Assembly: GCA_913061415.1 (NCBI GenBank)
Contig: CAJXUD010000010.1
Location: 1 to 64,000 of the forward strand
Direction of reading: 5' to 3'
Length of the DNA stretch: 64,000 nucleotides
DNA from: an uncultured Oleispira sp.
Lineage (GTDB): Bacteria; Pseudomonadota; Gammaproteobacteria; Pseudomonadales; Oceanobacteraceae
In this document: positions 1-9,401 of the stretch, in pieces
How positions within the stretch are numbered: the first letter of the stretch is position 1
Layout: every line of letters begins with the position of its first letter
The notes under the pieces: generated by a model
Databases searched by the model: none
What the model saw: the letters and a program-made list of their open reading frames with translations, nothing else
Told to the model about the DNA's origin: nothing
Translations under genes and position numbers: made by a program

Positions 1-55
1 CTATGAATCTATGAATCTATGAATCTATGAATCTATGAATCTATGAATCTATGAA
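1..55. repeat. 8-bp tandem repeat (ctatgaat)
   Basis: The window opens with almost seven perfect head-to-tail copies of ctatgaat. The array probably continues to the left of the window. It is intergenic and lies next to the palindromic element at 63-203. The number of copies is likely to vary between strains. Confidence 0.95.
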
Positions 56-62
56 AGTGTTA

Positions 63-203
63 GCTTTCGCGGAGCGATATTGGGTGTATCATTTAAGGAC
101 ATCTAAAAGAGGGATCTTTTAGTGAGCCTACAGGGAGAGCGAAGCGACGTATTCACGGCGTTCCGCAGAATGATATACCCAATATCGATCGAAAAGCGAA
201 AGC
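63..203. repeat. Palindromic intergenic element, copy 1
   Basis: Imperfect inverted arms enclose a core. The outer arms are gctttcgc (63-70) and gcgaaagc (196-203). The inner arms at 76-93 and 169-186 pair at 17 of 18 positions. The core holds ggacatc, a perfect hairpin with 8-bp arms (103-122), gagcctacaggga and acgtattcac. The same order of motifs occurs at 16882-17000. The element lies 60 bp past the stop of the minus-strand gene at 263-1471, so it may also act at the 3' end of that transcript. I cannot name a known family. Confidence 0.8.
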
Positions 204-262
204 GGTTTTAGCCAACAAAGTGTTAACCAAAGCCGTATCCGCTTTTTGCTTTTTGTTACAAA

Positions 263-1471
263 TTAAATCAAATCAAACCCAGGCTCTTCAATCACCTGGA
301 ACGGTAAACCGTATTTATTCATATCTTCCATGAATGGATCTGGATCCATCTGTTCGATATTGAATACACCCGCTTCCATCCACTTGCCTTCTACCATCAT
401 CTTCGCGCCAATCATTGCTGGAACGCCCGTGGTATAAGAAATCGCCTGCGACTGAACTTCTTTATAACAATCTTGGTGATCTTTAATGTTGTAAACGTAA
501 ACCGTTTTCTCTTTGCCATCTTTGATGCCGCGAACCACACAACCAATACAGGTCTTACCGTGCGTGCGTGGGCCCAAAGTAGAAGGATCAGGTAATAACG
601 CTTTCAACAACTGGATCGGTACAATCTGCTGGCCATTAAAATCGATAGGCTCGATGCCCGTCATGCCAACATTTTGTAAAACTTCCAAATGCTTCAAATA
701 GCTCTCGCCAAAACTCATCCAGAACTGCGCACGCTTAAGCGTTGGGAAGTTCTTAGTCAACGACTCCAACTCTTCGTGATACATACGGTAAATATTGAAA
801 TCACCAACACCGTCTGGGCAAGTAAATTCTTGCTTCGTCGACATAGCAGGCGTTTCAACAAACTCACCATTTTCCCAGTGACGACATTCCGCGGTAACTT
901 CACGAATGTTAATCTCAGGGTTAAAGTTCGTCGCAAACGGATAGCCATGGTCACCGCCGTTTACATCGATGATATCCAAATACTGAATCTCATCGAAATA
1001 ATGCTTCGCCGCATACGCAGTGAACATATTGGTCGCGCCCGGATCAAAGCCCGAACCTAACAGAGCCATCAAGCCTGCTTTCTGGAATTTCTCTTGGTAC
1101 GCCCACTGCCAGTGATACTCAAACTTAGCAGTATCCAAAGGTTCGTAGTTAGCGGTATCCATATAGTGAACGCCCGCTTCTAAGCACGCATCCATAATGG
1201 TTAAATCTTGATACGGCAACGCCACGTTAATGACCATAAATGGCTTTTCTACTTTTAATAAAGCAACAAGCTCAGGAACGTTATCGGCATCAACTTGTGC
1301 AGTCGTGATATCACGATTTTGCATCTCTTTAATCTGCTTCGCGATCGCAATGCACTTAGATTCTGTACGACTCGCTAAAACAATTTCAGAAAATACTTCA
1401 GGCAACTGTGCACATTTATGCGCAACTACTTGGCCTACACCGCCTGCGCCGATAATCATTACTTTTTTCAT
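263..1471 (-). CDS. Carboxynorspermidine/carboxyspermidine dehydrogenase-like (saccharopine dehydrogenase family)
   Basis: 402 residues. The N-terminus is a Rossmann nucleotide-binding fold with GAGGVG at residues 8-13, followed by the catalytic region of the saccharopine-dehydrogenase superfamily. Members with this length and N-terminus (MKKVMIIGAGGVG) in marine gammaproteobacteria condense a diamine with aspartate semialdehyde using NADPH, giving carboxynorspermidine or carboxyspermidine. The arginine decarboxylase gene lies immediately upstream on the same strand, 116 bp away, so a polyamine role is more likely than lysine breakdown. The partner decarboxylase nspC is not in the window. The start is an ATG. 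The family is clear; the exact substrate is inferred. Confidence 0.8.
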   Translation of the reverse strand: MKKVMIIGAGGVGQVVAHKCAQLPEVFSEIVLASRTESKCIAIAKQIKEMQNRDITTAQVDADNVPELVALLKVEKPFMVINVALPYQDLTIMDACLEAGVHYMDTANYEPLDTAKFEYHWQWAYQEKFQKAGLMALLGSGFDPGATNMFTAYAAKHYFDEIQYLDIIDVNGGDHGYPFATNFNPEINIREVTAECRHWENGEFVETPAMSTKQEFTCPDGVGDFNIYRMYHEELESLTKNFPTLKRAQFWMSFGESYLKHLEVLQNVGMTGIEPIDFNGQQIVPIQLLKALLPDPSTLGPRTHGKTCIGCVVRGIKDGKEKTVYVYNIKDHQDCYKEVQSQAISYTTGVPAMIGAKMMVEGKWMEAGVFNIEQMDPDPFMEDMNKYGLPFQVIEEPGFDLI

Positions 1472-1560
1472 TATTAATTCCTAACAAAAATTAATTACAA
1501 ATTTTTATACAATTTGTTTTTTAAATACAGCGACAGTCACTGTACAAGTTAAATACTCAA

Positions 1561-1582
1561 AACAATCCAACATTGGATTGTT
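1561..1582 (-). terminator. Hairpin downstream of speA
   Basis: A perfect inverted repeat with 10-bp arms (aacaatccaa / ttggattgtt) lies just beyond the speA stop. On the minus strand it is followed by a short T-rich run. The T-run is weak, so it may only partly separate speA from the downstream dehydrogenase gene. Confidence 0.5.
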
Positions 1583-1587
1583 ACACT

Positions 1588-3498
1588 TTATTCGTCACGC
1601 TCGTAATAGGTATAACCCTGCATACTCGCGTTATAAGTCTTCAACATAAGCTGGCGTTCACGAGCAGTAATACGACCTTCTTTTACCGCTCTCTCAGCTG
1701 TATTTCTATAACGCAGGGCCATTTCTTTTGGCTGGTATTCAACATAACTTAATACATCTGCAATGGTATCGCCGTGTATTTCTTTTACAAAATCAAACGT
1801 AGAATCTTCGTTTAAACGAACACTCACTACGTTGGTATCGCCAAAGAGGTTATGCAAATCTCCTAACGTTTCTTGATAAGCACCGACCAAGAAAACACCC
1901 ATATAATATTCTTCGTTATCTTTCATCTCGTGTAACGGTAACGTATTCGAGACTTCGTGCTGACCAATGAACTTATCAATTTTGCCATCACAATCACACG
2001 TAATGTCCGCAATAATCGCATTACGGGTTGGCTCTTCTTCTAAGCGATGAATCGGCATAATTGGAAACAGCTGATCTATCGCCCAAATATCAGGCAACGA
2101 TTGAAACAAACTGAAGTTGCCATAATAAATATCTGCCAACGACTCTTTCAAACCCTCAAGATCAACCGGAATATGTTCCATCAGCTCAAGGTTCTTATTG
2201 ATCTGCTGAAGTATCTCTAAAAACAAATTCTCGGCAGCTGAGCGTGTTCGCAAATCAACCTGACCACGTTTAAATAGCTCACGAATTTCATCACGATAAA
2301 AGTGAGCATCGTTATAACATTCTTGCGCTTTCACCAGTGTTAAACAGGCTAAAACCTCTCGCATGTCTTGCAATAGCTGATGTTCATCATCACCAATTTG
2401 AGGTAACTCAATCGGCTCAAACTTGGTCACATCCAATACGTTAAATAATAGTATCGAAGAGTAAGCAACCGTCGCACGACCTGACTCCGTCACAATCGTT
2501 GGATGCTTAATCTCATATTCATCCAACGTATTTTTCAACGTATCTACAATATCGGTACAGTATTCTTCAAGACTGTAGTTTCGACTTTGCGAATCATTCG
2601 ACTGAGCACCGGTATAATCAACGGCCAATCCACCCCCAAAATCGATGTAGCTTAGCGCAGCGCCTTCACCACAAAGATCCGCATAATAACGGCACGCTTC
2701 TACAACACCGCCACGAATCTCACGAATATTAGGAATTTGCGATCCTAAGTGACAGTGCAATAACTGCAAACAATGCAGCATTTCGGCTTCTTTTAAACGA
2801 TCAACAAGCTGAATCAGCTGGCTGGTTGAAAGGCCAAAGACACTGCGATCGCCCGACGTTGAGTTCCAATGGCCGCTCACTTTAGAGGTCATTTTTACGC
2901 GCACACCGATTAACGGTTCAATATTAAGCTGCTTACTGCGCTCAATAATAATCGGTAATTCAGCGGGAGTTTCAATAACAAAGAAACATAAAAACCCGAG
3001 CTTTACCGCCTGTAACCCTAACTCAACAAACTCTTGATCTTTGTAACCATTACAAATAATTAGACTACCAGGCTCGGTTAACGTCGAAAGTGCGGCAATC
3101 ATTTCAGGCTTGCTGCCGACTTCTAAGCCGTGCTTAAAGCGTTTACCAAAATCGGCAATCTCTTCGACTACTTGCGCTTGCTGATTCACCTTAATAGGAT
3201 AAACACCACGGTATGGCGCTTGATAATCTAATCGCTTAATGGCGTCACCAAATGCCGTATTAAGACGATAGATTTGTGCATCCAAAATATTTTCTATTCG
3301 CAACAAAACTGGCATTTGCAAATCACGCTCAGTCATACCTTTAACGATGTCCATTAATGGAACTTCGGTATTTAATGTTTTAGCGGTGACTAAGCCTTGA
3401 TCCGACAGACCAAAGTAATCATTGCCCCAGCGATCAATGCCGTATAAATCGGCTGACTGCTGAGCACTCCAAGGTGCTTCAGAGGGTTTAAAATTCAA
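1588..3498 (-). CDS. speA: Biosynthetic arginine decarboxylase
   Basis: 636 residues, the normal length for SpeA. It converts arginine to agmatine and CO2, the first step to putrescine without ornithine, using pyridoxal phosphate. The PLP lysine is K103 in the motif YPIKVNQQ. The alanine-racemase-like barrel follows (GLEVGSK, HCHLGSQI, IDFGGGL) and then the C-terminal decarboxylase domain ending in the arm typical of SpeA. The start is a TTG with GGAG seven bases upstream; no ATG fits better. With the following dehydrogenase gene it forms a likely polyamine unit. Confidence 0.95.
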   Translation of the reverse strand: MNFKPSEAPWSAQQSADLYGIDRWGNDYFGLSDQGLVTAKTLNTEVPLMDIVKGMTERDLQMPVLLRIENILDAQIYRLNTAFGDAIKRLDYQAPYRGVYPIKVNQQAQVVEEIADFGKRFKHGLEVGSKPEMIAALSTLTEPGSLIICNGYKDQEFVELGLQAVKLGFLCFFVIETPAELPIIIERSKQLNIEPLIGVRVKMTSKVSGHWNSTSGDRSVFGLSTSQLIQLVDRLKEAEMLHCLQLLHCHLGSQIPNIREIRGGVVEACRYYADLCGEGAALSYIDFGGGLAVDYTGAQSNDSQSRNYSLEEYCTDIVDTLKNTLDEYEIKHPTIVTESGRATVAYSSILLFNVLDVTKFEPIELPQIGDDEHQLLQDMREVLACLTLVKAQECYNDAHFYRDEIRELFKRGQVDLRTRSAAENLFLEILQQINKNLELMEHIPVDLEGLKESLADIYYGNFSLFQSLPDIWAIDQLFPIMPIHRLEEEPTRNAIIADITCDCDGKIDKFIGQHEVSNTLPLHEMKDNEEYYMGVFLVGAYQETLGDLHNLFGDTNVVSVRLNEDSTFDFVKEIHGDTIADVLSYVEYQPKEMALRYRNTAERAVKEGRITARERQLMLKTYNASMQGYTYYERDE

Positions 3499-3670
3499 GA
3501 GGGAACTCCAACGAGAATAGTAATATAAGCGTTGGTTTTAGTAATAAAACCAACCTAATGTATTGCGTCATTTAAAATGAGGCGCGATTCTGCCTGACTG
3601 AATAGCTGAAATCTATATTTATCGCCATTTAAAACAAATTACTTTTTATATAACTTCTATCGGGTTTTCA

Positions 3671-3717
3671 GTATGGCTATCGATGCACTGACATGAGCAT
3701 AATCATAATAGCCATAC
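3671..3717. repeat. Inverted repeat between mgtE and speA
   Basis: Perfect 10-bp arms (gtatggctat / atagccatac) are separated by 27 bp in the gap between mgtE and speA. There is no T-run, so it is not a convincing intrinsic terminator. It may shape the end of the mgtE transcript or be a regulatory dyad. Confidence 0.4.
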
Positions 3718-3732
3718 CGAATGCTAGAGCAC

Positions 3733-5070
3733 TTATAATAAAATAAGTGTTCCTAACCCTAAGAATATTGCAAAGCCAATCACATCGGTTACCGTGGTCA
3801 AAACAACCGCCGAGGCTACCGCAGGATCAACATCCATTTTCTCTAAAATAAACGGTATATACGTGCCCGAAGCCGCCGCTGCGAAGCTATTAATCACAAT
3901 GGCGCATAATATGATGATGCCTAACGGCAAAGAGTTAAACCAATACGCAACCACCATCGCAACCAGCGCACCAATTAAGGCACCATTCAATATCGCAATC
4001 TTCATTTCTTTACGATACAGCAACTTAATGTTCGCACTTGTAATGTGCTTCAAGGCCAAACCACGAACGGTTACCGCTAATGTTTGACTACCGGCAATAC
4101 CTCCCATACTGGCGACCACAGGCATTAATATCGCCAGAGCAACGACTTGCTGCAAAGCGATTTCGAAAAACCCAATTACCCAAGAAGCTAAAAAGGCCGT
4201 ACCTAAATTAATGCATAGCCATAATCCTCGACCTCGCATCGCGACGCTTACCGGTCCAAATAGATCTTCATCCGGTACCGGTGCTTCGCTGACGCTATTG
4301 CTCGCGAACTCTTCTTGAACTTCATGCAAAATAACCGAGATAGAAATCGCAGCGGTTAACTTGCCATCCTCAATAACAGGCAGGTAATCCATACCCTCTT
4401 CAAATTGACAATGTGTTGCGACGTCGCTCAAGTAGTCCGTATCGTCAACCCCTTGAATCGGTCGCGCAACAGTCTCGATCAAATCATTGTCATGGTTGTT
4501 AAACAACGCCGCGATCGGTACATAACCCAATAATGTTCTATCACCGTCCACCATAAATACGGCAGAGATAAAGTCTTTTCGTTTTAAACGATCAATCACA
4601 GAACCAATGGAAATACCTTTTCTTACACGTAAAATATTACGGTGAGCAAAACGTCCAACTTGGTCATCCGAGTAGGTTAATGCTTGCTGGAATTCGAGAG
4701 AAACTTTCTCATCCTGATCCAGCATGATCGCATCAAGCATCGACTTCGGTAAGATATCCGCTAACGAAAGTACTTCGCTATAGACCGCAACCTTTTGTAA
4801 TTTCACCTTCTCTTCAGCAGGCAATGAATTTACTAAATTACGCCCTGTTTCTAGCTGAAGATAACCAATTAACGACCACCAATTGGTAGGATCAATGCCA
4901 TACCAAATACTCAGTCGCTGTTCGGCTGGTAAAGATTCTATCAACTGTACTTGCTGGAAGATGGTTAGGTTTTTAACTTCTTCAAAATATCCCTCAGGGT
5001 TTTCACTTAAGAGAACTTTTGAAACTAATTCTTCCATTTCAATATCTGACAGAACCTCGTCAACAGCCAT
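3733..5070 (-). CDS. mgtE: Magnesium transporter MgtE
   Basis: 445 residues with the standard MgtE order: an N-terminal helical Mg2+-sensing domain (about 1-130), a pair of CBS domains (about 135-260), and a five-helix membrane channel domain (about 290-445) containing PVVASMGGIAGSQTLAV. It is a Mg2+-gated inner-membrane channel for Mg2+ (and Co2+). The ATG start has AAGGA eight bases upstream and lies only 4 bp after the stop of the preceding RimB-like gene, so it is the last gene of the maoP-rimK operon. Confidence 0.95.
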   Translation of the reverse strand: MAVDEVLSDIEMEELVSKVLLSENPEGYFEEVKNLTIFQQVQLIESLPAEQRLSIWYGIDPTNWWSLIGYLQLETGRNLVNSLPAEEKVKLQKVAVYSEVLSLADILPKSMLDAIMLDQDEKVSLEFQQALTYSDDQVGRFAHRNILRVRKGISIGSVIDRLKRKDFISAVFMVDGDRTLLGYVPIAALFNNHDNDLIETVARPIQGVDDTDYLSDVATHCQFEEGMDYLPVIEDGKLTAAISISVILHEVQEEFASNSVSEAPVPDEDLFGPVSVAMRGRGLWLCINLGTAFLASWVIGFFEIALQQVVALAILMPVVASMGGIAGSQTLAVTVRGLALKHITSANIKLLYRKEMKIAILNGALIGALVAMVVAYWFNSLPLGIIILCAIVINSFAAAASGTYIPFILEKMDVDPAVASAVVLTTVTDVIGFAIFLGLGTLILL

Positions 5071-5074
5071 CGGG

Positions 5075-5512
5075 TTATCCTTCCGTTACATCTGAAATTA
5101 TGAATGTCTGCGATGGATCAACTAAAAAGTCTGATCCCATCCCTTCTCGTCCTAATAGCATGAGGTAACTCATATCGGAACGATTAGACAAGGTAATTTC
5201 AATTTCCTTTTCAACGCTACTCATCACCATCTTGGTTTTAATAATCAAACGCTGATCAACTGCACCATTGGATGACTTAATACGACGTACATCACTAATA
5301 GGCGCCCAGCAGCGTGTAATGACATCTACATCGTAAATATCTGGGTGCAGTGTAAATGCAACCCCTAGCTTGCCTTCACGGCGCTCTTTCTTAATGTCAT
5401 CAACATGCAGTGATGAAGTTTTGGCGCCGGTATCAATTCTTATTTGCAGATCAAAAATATTCAGATCTGGCAAATTACAGGTTTCAAGCGACCCTATTAC
5501 TAATTTACTCAT
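5075..5512 (-). CDS. RimB-like retropepsin-fold protease (ATP-dependent zinc protease family)
   Basis: 145 residues. The sequence contains RIDTGAKTSSLHVDDI, the Asp-Thr-Gly active-site signature of the small retropepsin-like family once called ATP-dependent zinc protease (PF05618), and a C-terminal LLGREGM block. In Pseudomonas the relative RimB works with RimK to control glutamate tails on ribosomal protein S6. Here rimK is three genes upstream in the same operon, which supports that role. The start overlaps the stop of the MscS gene by 4 bases (ATGA). The function is inferred from family and context. Confidence 0.75.
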   Translation of the reverse strand: MSKLVIGSLETCNLPDLNIFDLQIRIDTGAKTSSLHVDDIKKERREGKLGVAFTLHPDIYDVDVITRCWAPISDVRRIKSSNGAVDQRLIIKTKMVMSSVEKEIEITLSNRSDMSYLMLLGREGMGSDFLVDPSQTFIISDVTEG

Positions 5513-6030
5513 ACAAATTTTGCACCTTTATCTTTGGTGATTACTACCGCTTTCTGAAAAACCAGCGAGTTAGGGTATGTAATGTGCGTGCCTTCAAATT
5601 TTAAAATCACATGAAATAAGGTTATCTCAAGTATGGTGCCTTCAATAGTATTTTCACCATCAATCACTTTCACATGATCACCTACGTGATATGGAAAGAA
5701 GAAAAACACAATCACACTTGCAGTCACATTACTCAAGATTGACCACTGAGCGAATAAAGCAACACCTAATACAGCAAATATGGATGTGAATATCAAACCC
5801 ACATCGGCATAATTAAAACCGGTAATTACCCCTAAAATAGCGAGAGTAACAATGGTCCAAAAGCCGGTTAAGATAAACTGTACGTACTGGACCCTTCTCA
5901 ACGCTATTCTTTTTTCTTGGCCTATTTTACGCACGAGGCGTTTAATCATAGACTTCACAAAAAAGTAGCTCACTGCTGTTAACAGCAGTGCAATTGATAA
6001 CGGTATTTTAATCTGCTCTAACCACTCCAC
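5509..6030 (-). CDS. Small MscS-family mechanosensitive channel protein
   Basis: 173 residues, shorter than MscS of E. coli (286). Three hydrophobic segments (about 10-27, 50-72 and 78-112) precede a beta domain with FFFPYHVGDHVKVIDG, typical of the MscS pore/beta junction. It is predicted to be an inner-membrane osmotic-release channel, or a minimal version lacking the C-terminal vestibule. The start is GTG with AGGTGA close upstream. It sits between the AstE-like and RimB-like genes of the rim operon; why a channel is there is unknown. Confidence 0.8.
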   Translation of the reverse strand: MEWLEQIKIPLSIALLLTAVSYFFVKSMIKRLVRKIGQEKRIALRRVQYVQFILTGFWTIVTLAILGVITGFNYADVGLIFTSIFAVLGVALFAQWSILSNVTASVIVFFFFPYHVGDHVKVIDGENTIEGTILEITLFHVILKFEGTHITYPNSLVFQKAVVITKDKGAKFV

Positions 6031-6061
6031 AACTCACCTCGAACTCGCTTTATTCAAGCGG

Positions 6062-7072
6062 CTATTCACTGTCTAATAAATTATCGGCCATATCTTCAAT
6101 ATTTTCTGCCACATCATCACTTACTTTGAAATAAGCAACGTGGAACATCGCATCACCTTCTTGTACTAAAGGTATGTTCTGTTTGCCGATAATAATACCT
6201 TCACGGCCTGCAAGCACTTCACTTTGTACTTCACCAAAAGAGTCGCCAATTTCAGCCAATACTTGCCCTTTTGTCACTTGGTCGCCATTTTGAACTTTAT
6301 CATGAACAAAGCCACTGGTAACCGCGCGAACCCAAGAACTGCTATAAGCAATAAAGGGCGTAATCTTTTTATTTGATGATTTGCGCTTTGCAATCATACC
6401 TAAGTGAGCGAGTACATTGAGTACGCCTTTCTCACCGGCACGAATCGATAACTCATCAAATCTTAATGCTTCACCTGCTTCATACAACAAAATTTTAACG
6501 CCATGCTCTACCGCCGACTCACGCAAAGAACCATCTCGTAAGTTAGAGTTAAGCAAAACCGGTACGCCAAATATCTCAGCCATTTCACGGGTTTCAACAT
6601 CGTCCAGATTGGCCCTAACTTGCGGCAAATTGCTACGGTGAATAGCGCCGGTATGAAGATCGATGCCGTAATCACACTTACTCACAATTTCGCTCAAAAA
6701 TATATGAGCCAAACGCCCCGCTAATGAGCCACGCGCCGAGCCAGGAAACACACGGTTCAAGTCTCGACGGTCTGGCATATAGCGACTTTGGTTTAAGACG
6801 CCATACACATTAACCATAGGTACAAAAATCAACGTGCCTTTTGTTAGTTTAAGCGTGCGACGTCGAATCAAGCGGCGAATAATTTCTACGCCATTCAGTT
6901 CGTCACCATGCACTGCTGCACTGACAAAAATTACAGGACCGTCTTTACGCGATCGCTTAACATATACCGGCATTTTAATTTCGGTATCGGTATATAAGCG
7001 TACAACAGGGAGATCGATTTTTTTACTCTCTCCCGGCAGAATCGCAACCCCACCTATGGTTAATTCTTTCAT
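6062..7072 (-). CDS. Succinylglutamate desuccinylase/aspartoacylase family (M14-like) protein
   Basis: 336 residues from the chosen ATG at 7072. This start is preceded by GAGGG and follows the rimK stop by one base, whereas a longer reading frame (to 7123) would overlap rimK. The zinc carboxypeptidase-like core shows HGDELNG (zinc His and Glu) and GIDLHTG. A lipoyl/barrel-sandwich-like C-terminal region follows. The family removes acyl groups from amino acids or trims peptides; relatives are often found beside rimK. Here it may act on glutamylated or small peptide substrates, which is inference only. Confidence 0.8.
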   Translation of the reverse strand: MKELTIGGVAILPGESKKIDLPVVRLYTDTEIKMPVYVKRSRKDGPVIFVSAAVHGDELNGVEIIRRLIRRRTLKLTKGTLIFVPMVNVYGVLNQSRYMPDRRDLNRVFPGSARGSLAGRLAHIFLSEIVSKCDYGIDLHTGAIHRSNLPQVRANLDDVETREMAEIFGVPVLLNSNLRDGSLRESAVEHGVKILLYEAGEALRFDELSIRAGEKGVLNVLAHLGMIAKRKSSNKKITPFIAYSSSWVRAVTSGFVHDKVQNGDQVTKGQVLAEIGDSFGEVQSEVLAGREGIIIGKQNIPLVQEGDAMFHVAYFKVSDDVAENIEDMADNLLDSE

Positions 7073-7073
7073 A

Positions 7074-7979
7074 CTAGCCCTCACCACGAGTTTTGTTCTT
7101 GTGCGGCTTTGCTGTTTTTTCAATGTAATCGTAAATCAAAGCGGCAACGTTTTTACCGGTTGCGGTTTCAATACCTTCTAAGCCAGGTGATGAATTAACC
7201 TCCATCACAACTGGGCCGCTTTTAGCGCGTAAAATATCAACACCACACACACCTAAACCCATAATCTTTGCCGCGTTAACCGCTGTTGCACGCTCTTTAG
7301 GCGTTAACTTAATAATCTCAGCGGTACCACCACGGTGAAGATTAGAGCGGAATTCACCTTCAGCACCTTGACGTTTCATAGCGGCTACGACTTTATCGCC
7401 AACAACCAAACAACGAATATCAGCACCGCCAGCTTCTTTAATAAACTCTTGCACCAAGATGTTAGCTTTTAAGCCCATAAACGCTTCAATAATACTCTCT
7501 GCCGTTTTATTAGTTTCTGCTAATACCACGCCAATGCCTTGAGTCCCTTCTAATAGTTTTACTACTAGCGGTGCGCCACCAACATTCTTGATCAAATCTT
7601 TAATATTATCAGGTTTGTTAGCAAAACCCGTACGCGGTAAGCCAACACCTTTACGAGACAATAACTGTAAAGAACGCAATTTATCACGAGAACGGCTAAT
7701 GGCGACTGATTCGTTTACCGCAAAGGTGCCCATCATTTCAAATTGACGAACAACGGCAGTACCATAAAACGTTACAGACGCGCCAATACGTGGAATAACG
7801 GCGTCATAGTGTGGCAAAGGCTCACCGTGATAACGCACAACAGGGTTATTCGACGTAATGTCCATGTAGCAATGCAAAGTATCGATTACATCGACTTCAT
7901 GACCTCGCGCTTCCGCTTCTTCTTTCAAGCGACGAGTTGAGTATAATTTTTTGTTTCTCGATAAAATTGCGATCTTCAT
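7074..7979 (-). CDS. rimK: Ribosomal protein S6 glutamate ligase RimK
   Basis: 301 residues, equal to the E. coli length. ATP-grasp ligase that adds glutamate residues to the C-terminus of S6 (RpsF). It starts [18 protein letters not shown] as RimK proteins do, and the ATP-grasp core includes [13 protein letters not shown], the Mg2+-binding region (GGADIRCLV) and [14 protein letters not shown]. The ATG start has AAGGG eight bases upstream. It lies directly after maoP and before the AstE-like gene, and the RimB-like protease sits further down the same operon. Confidence 0.95.
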   Translation of the reverse strand: MKIAILSRNKKLYSTRRLKEEAEARGHEVDVIDTLHCYMDITSNNPVVRYHGEPLPHYDAVIPRIGASVTFYGTAVVRQFEMMGTFAVNESVAISRSRDKLRSLQLLSRKGVGLPRTGFANKPDNIKDLIKNVGGAPLVVKLLEGTQGIGVVLAETNKTAESIIEAFMGLKANILVQEFIKEAGGADIRCLVVGDKVVAAMKRQGAEGEFRSNLHRGGTAEIIKLTPKERATAVNAAKIMGLGVCGVDILRAKSGPVVMEVNSSPGLEGIETATGKNVAALIYDYIEKTAKPHKNKTRGEG

Positions 7980-7990
7980 TGTTTAAACCC

Positions 7991-8335
7991 TTAATCTTCT
8001 ATGTGTTCAGTTGTTGAATCATTTACTTCGTGCCAATAAGACGTATATAACGTACTGGTCACTTGTTTTACGGCACCTAAATAGGCTTGCCATACTTTCT
8101 CTATTTCGGTTTCAGCCACTTTATGCCCTTGGCATACTGCAACAAAATTCTTTTCTACATCGTTCTCAGGCACAATTTCTTCCGTCCAAAGCTCCCTTAG
8201 GTGCCGACCGTAAGACGTCAAAATCTCAGCCTGTCTTTTTGTAAAGTAACCACTGCGTGCAAACCCATGAGGGAAATGCATATCATCGTAATAGGGAAAC
8301 ATCTCTGTCTTATTAAGACCTACTAAATTTTCCAT
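7991..8335 (-). CDS. maoP: MaoP-like protein (DUF413)
   Basis: 114 residues. The motif FPHGFARSGYFT followed by AEIL and later EKNFVAVCQG is the DUF413/YifE (MaoP) signature; E. coli MaoP has PRGFSRHGDFT and EKLFVAVCRG. In E. coli MaoP helps maintain the Ori macrodomain. The divergent neighbour hdfR is the same neighbour as in E. coli, which supports orthology. I chose the ATG at 8335 because AAAGGTGG lies five bases upstream; a GTG nine bases earlier is less likely. It is the first gene of the rim operon. Confidence 0.8.
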   Translation of the reverse strand: MENLVGLNKTEMFPYYDDMHFPHGFARSGYFTKRQAEILTSYGRHLRELWTEEIVPENDVEKNFVAVCQGHKVAETEIEKVWQAYLGAVKQVTSTLYTSYWHEVNDSTTEHIED

Positions 8336-8481
8336 GATAACCACCTTTGCCTACCAGAAACGCGAGTATGTATTCATAGTAATATCGGGTAAATCAATAT
8401 ATATTTATCGTCAGGATAAGCACCACCGCCGAAGACAAATATAAGCCCCACAAAAGACAATTAGAAGACTATTACAGACCC

Positions 8482-9387
8482 ATGGACAGCGAATTATTAA
8501 GAACTTTTCTAGAAGTGAGCCATACCAAACACTTCGGAAAAGCAGCAGAAAACTTGTATCTAACCCAAGCTGCGGTTAGTACTCGCATTCGCCAGCTAGA
8601 GAGTCAGCTTGGAGTCCAGTTATTTACCCGCTTAAGAAATAACATACGCTTAACACCCGCCGGTGAAAAGCTTCGTCCTTTAGCTAATGCTAATTTAACC
8701 TTAGTACAAAGAATACGTCAGGAAGTTGCGATTGCTAATAATCAAAGCCAGCAGATATCCATTGGTGCAACCCCCAACCTATGGGATGCCTTTTTACAAC
8801 ATGAACTAAGCCGCTTGTTTGGTCAGTTTCCGGGCATTGCTATGCGCGCTGAGGCCCATACGGCTACTACTCTAGCGCGCCAATTACTTGAACGAACCCT
8901 TGATATAGCCATTACTTTTGATGCACCCAAAATTGATGAGGTCAGCACTATAGAAGTGGTTCAAGTGCCCTTATATTTAGCCAGCTCTTATAAAACAGAT
9001 GATTGGCAAGAAGCCATGCAAAATCATTATGTAATGGTCGATTGGGGCACCGCTTTTAATGTACAACATGCCCAGCAGTTCGCTGGTGCGCCTCCGGCAG
9101 TGCTTCATACCAATACTGGCCGTATCGCATTAGATTTCTTACTAACCAATGGTGGGGCTGCTTTCTTACCAGAAAGCCTGCTGATGCCTTATGTGGAACT
9201 TGGCCAGCTGCACATCGTTGCGAATACACCGAGCATATCTCGCTCGGTGTATGCCAGTTATATTACTGAATCAGATCGCCTGGATAGCTTTAATAAAATC
9301 ATCAATGCCATTAAAGGCGAGCAACCTGTGCCTGCGGAGTCTTTAACGCCGACTGAAGAGTCTTTAACGCCGACTGAAGAAGCTTAA
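8482..9387 (+). CDS. hdfR: LysR-family regulator HdfR
   Basis: 301 residues. The N-terminal winged helix (1-60) reads MDSELLRTFLEVSHTKHFG, close to E. coli HdfR (MDTELLKTFLEVSRTRHFG), followed by a periplasmic-binding-like effector domain (about 90-290). It is divergent to maoP, as in enterobacteria. HdfR represses the flagellar master operon in E. coli; the target here is unknown. The last 15 residues are two copies of SLTPTEE plus Ala, encoded by a 21-bp direct repeat, an extension not expected in the family. Confidence 0.85.
   Translation: MDSELLRTFLEVSHTKHFGKAAENLYLTQAAVSTRIRQLESQLGVQLFTRLRNNIRLTPAGEKLRPLANANLTLVQRIRQEVAIANNQSQQISIGATPNLWDAFLQHELSRLFGQFPGIAMRAEAHTATTLARQLLERTLDIAITFDAPKIDEVSTIEVVQVPLYLASSYKTDDWQEAMQNHYVMVDWGTAFNVQHAQQFAGAPPAVLHTNTGRIALDFLLTNGGAAFLPESLLMPYVELGQLHIVANTPSISRSVYASYITESDRLDSFNKIINAIKGEQPVPAESLTPTEESLTPTEEA
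9337..9378 (+). repeat. 21-bp direct repeat in the hdfR 3' end
   Basis: Two perfect in-frame copies of a 21-bp unit starting gagtctttaacg encode the repeated SLTPTEE tail of HdfR. The repeat keeps the frame, so loss or gain of copies would only change tail length. Confidence 0.9.
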
Positions 9388-9401
9388 ATAGCAGGCAAAA
9401 A

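Noticed and set aside
263-1471. True saccharopine dehydrogenase of lysine metabolism
   Set aside because: Adjacent to speA and N-terminally like carboxynorspermidine dehydrogenases; bacteria with dapB make lysine by the diaminopimelate route.
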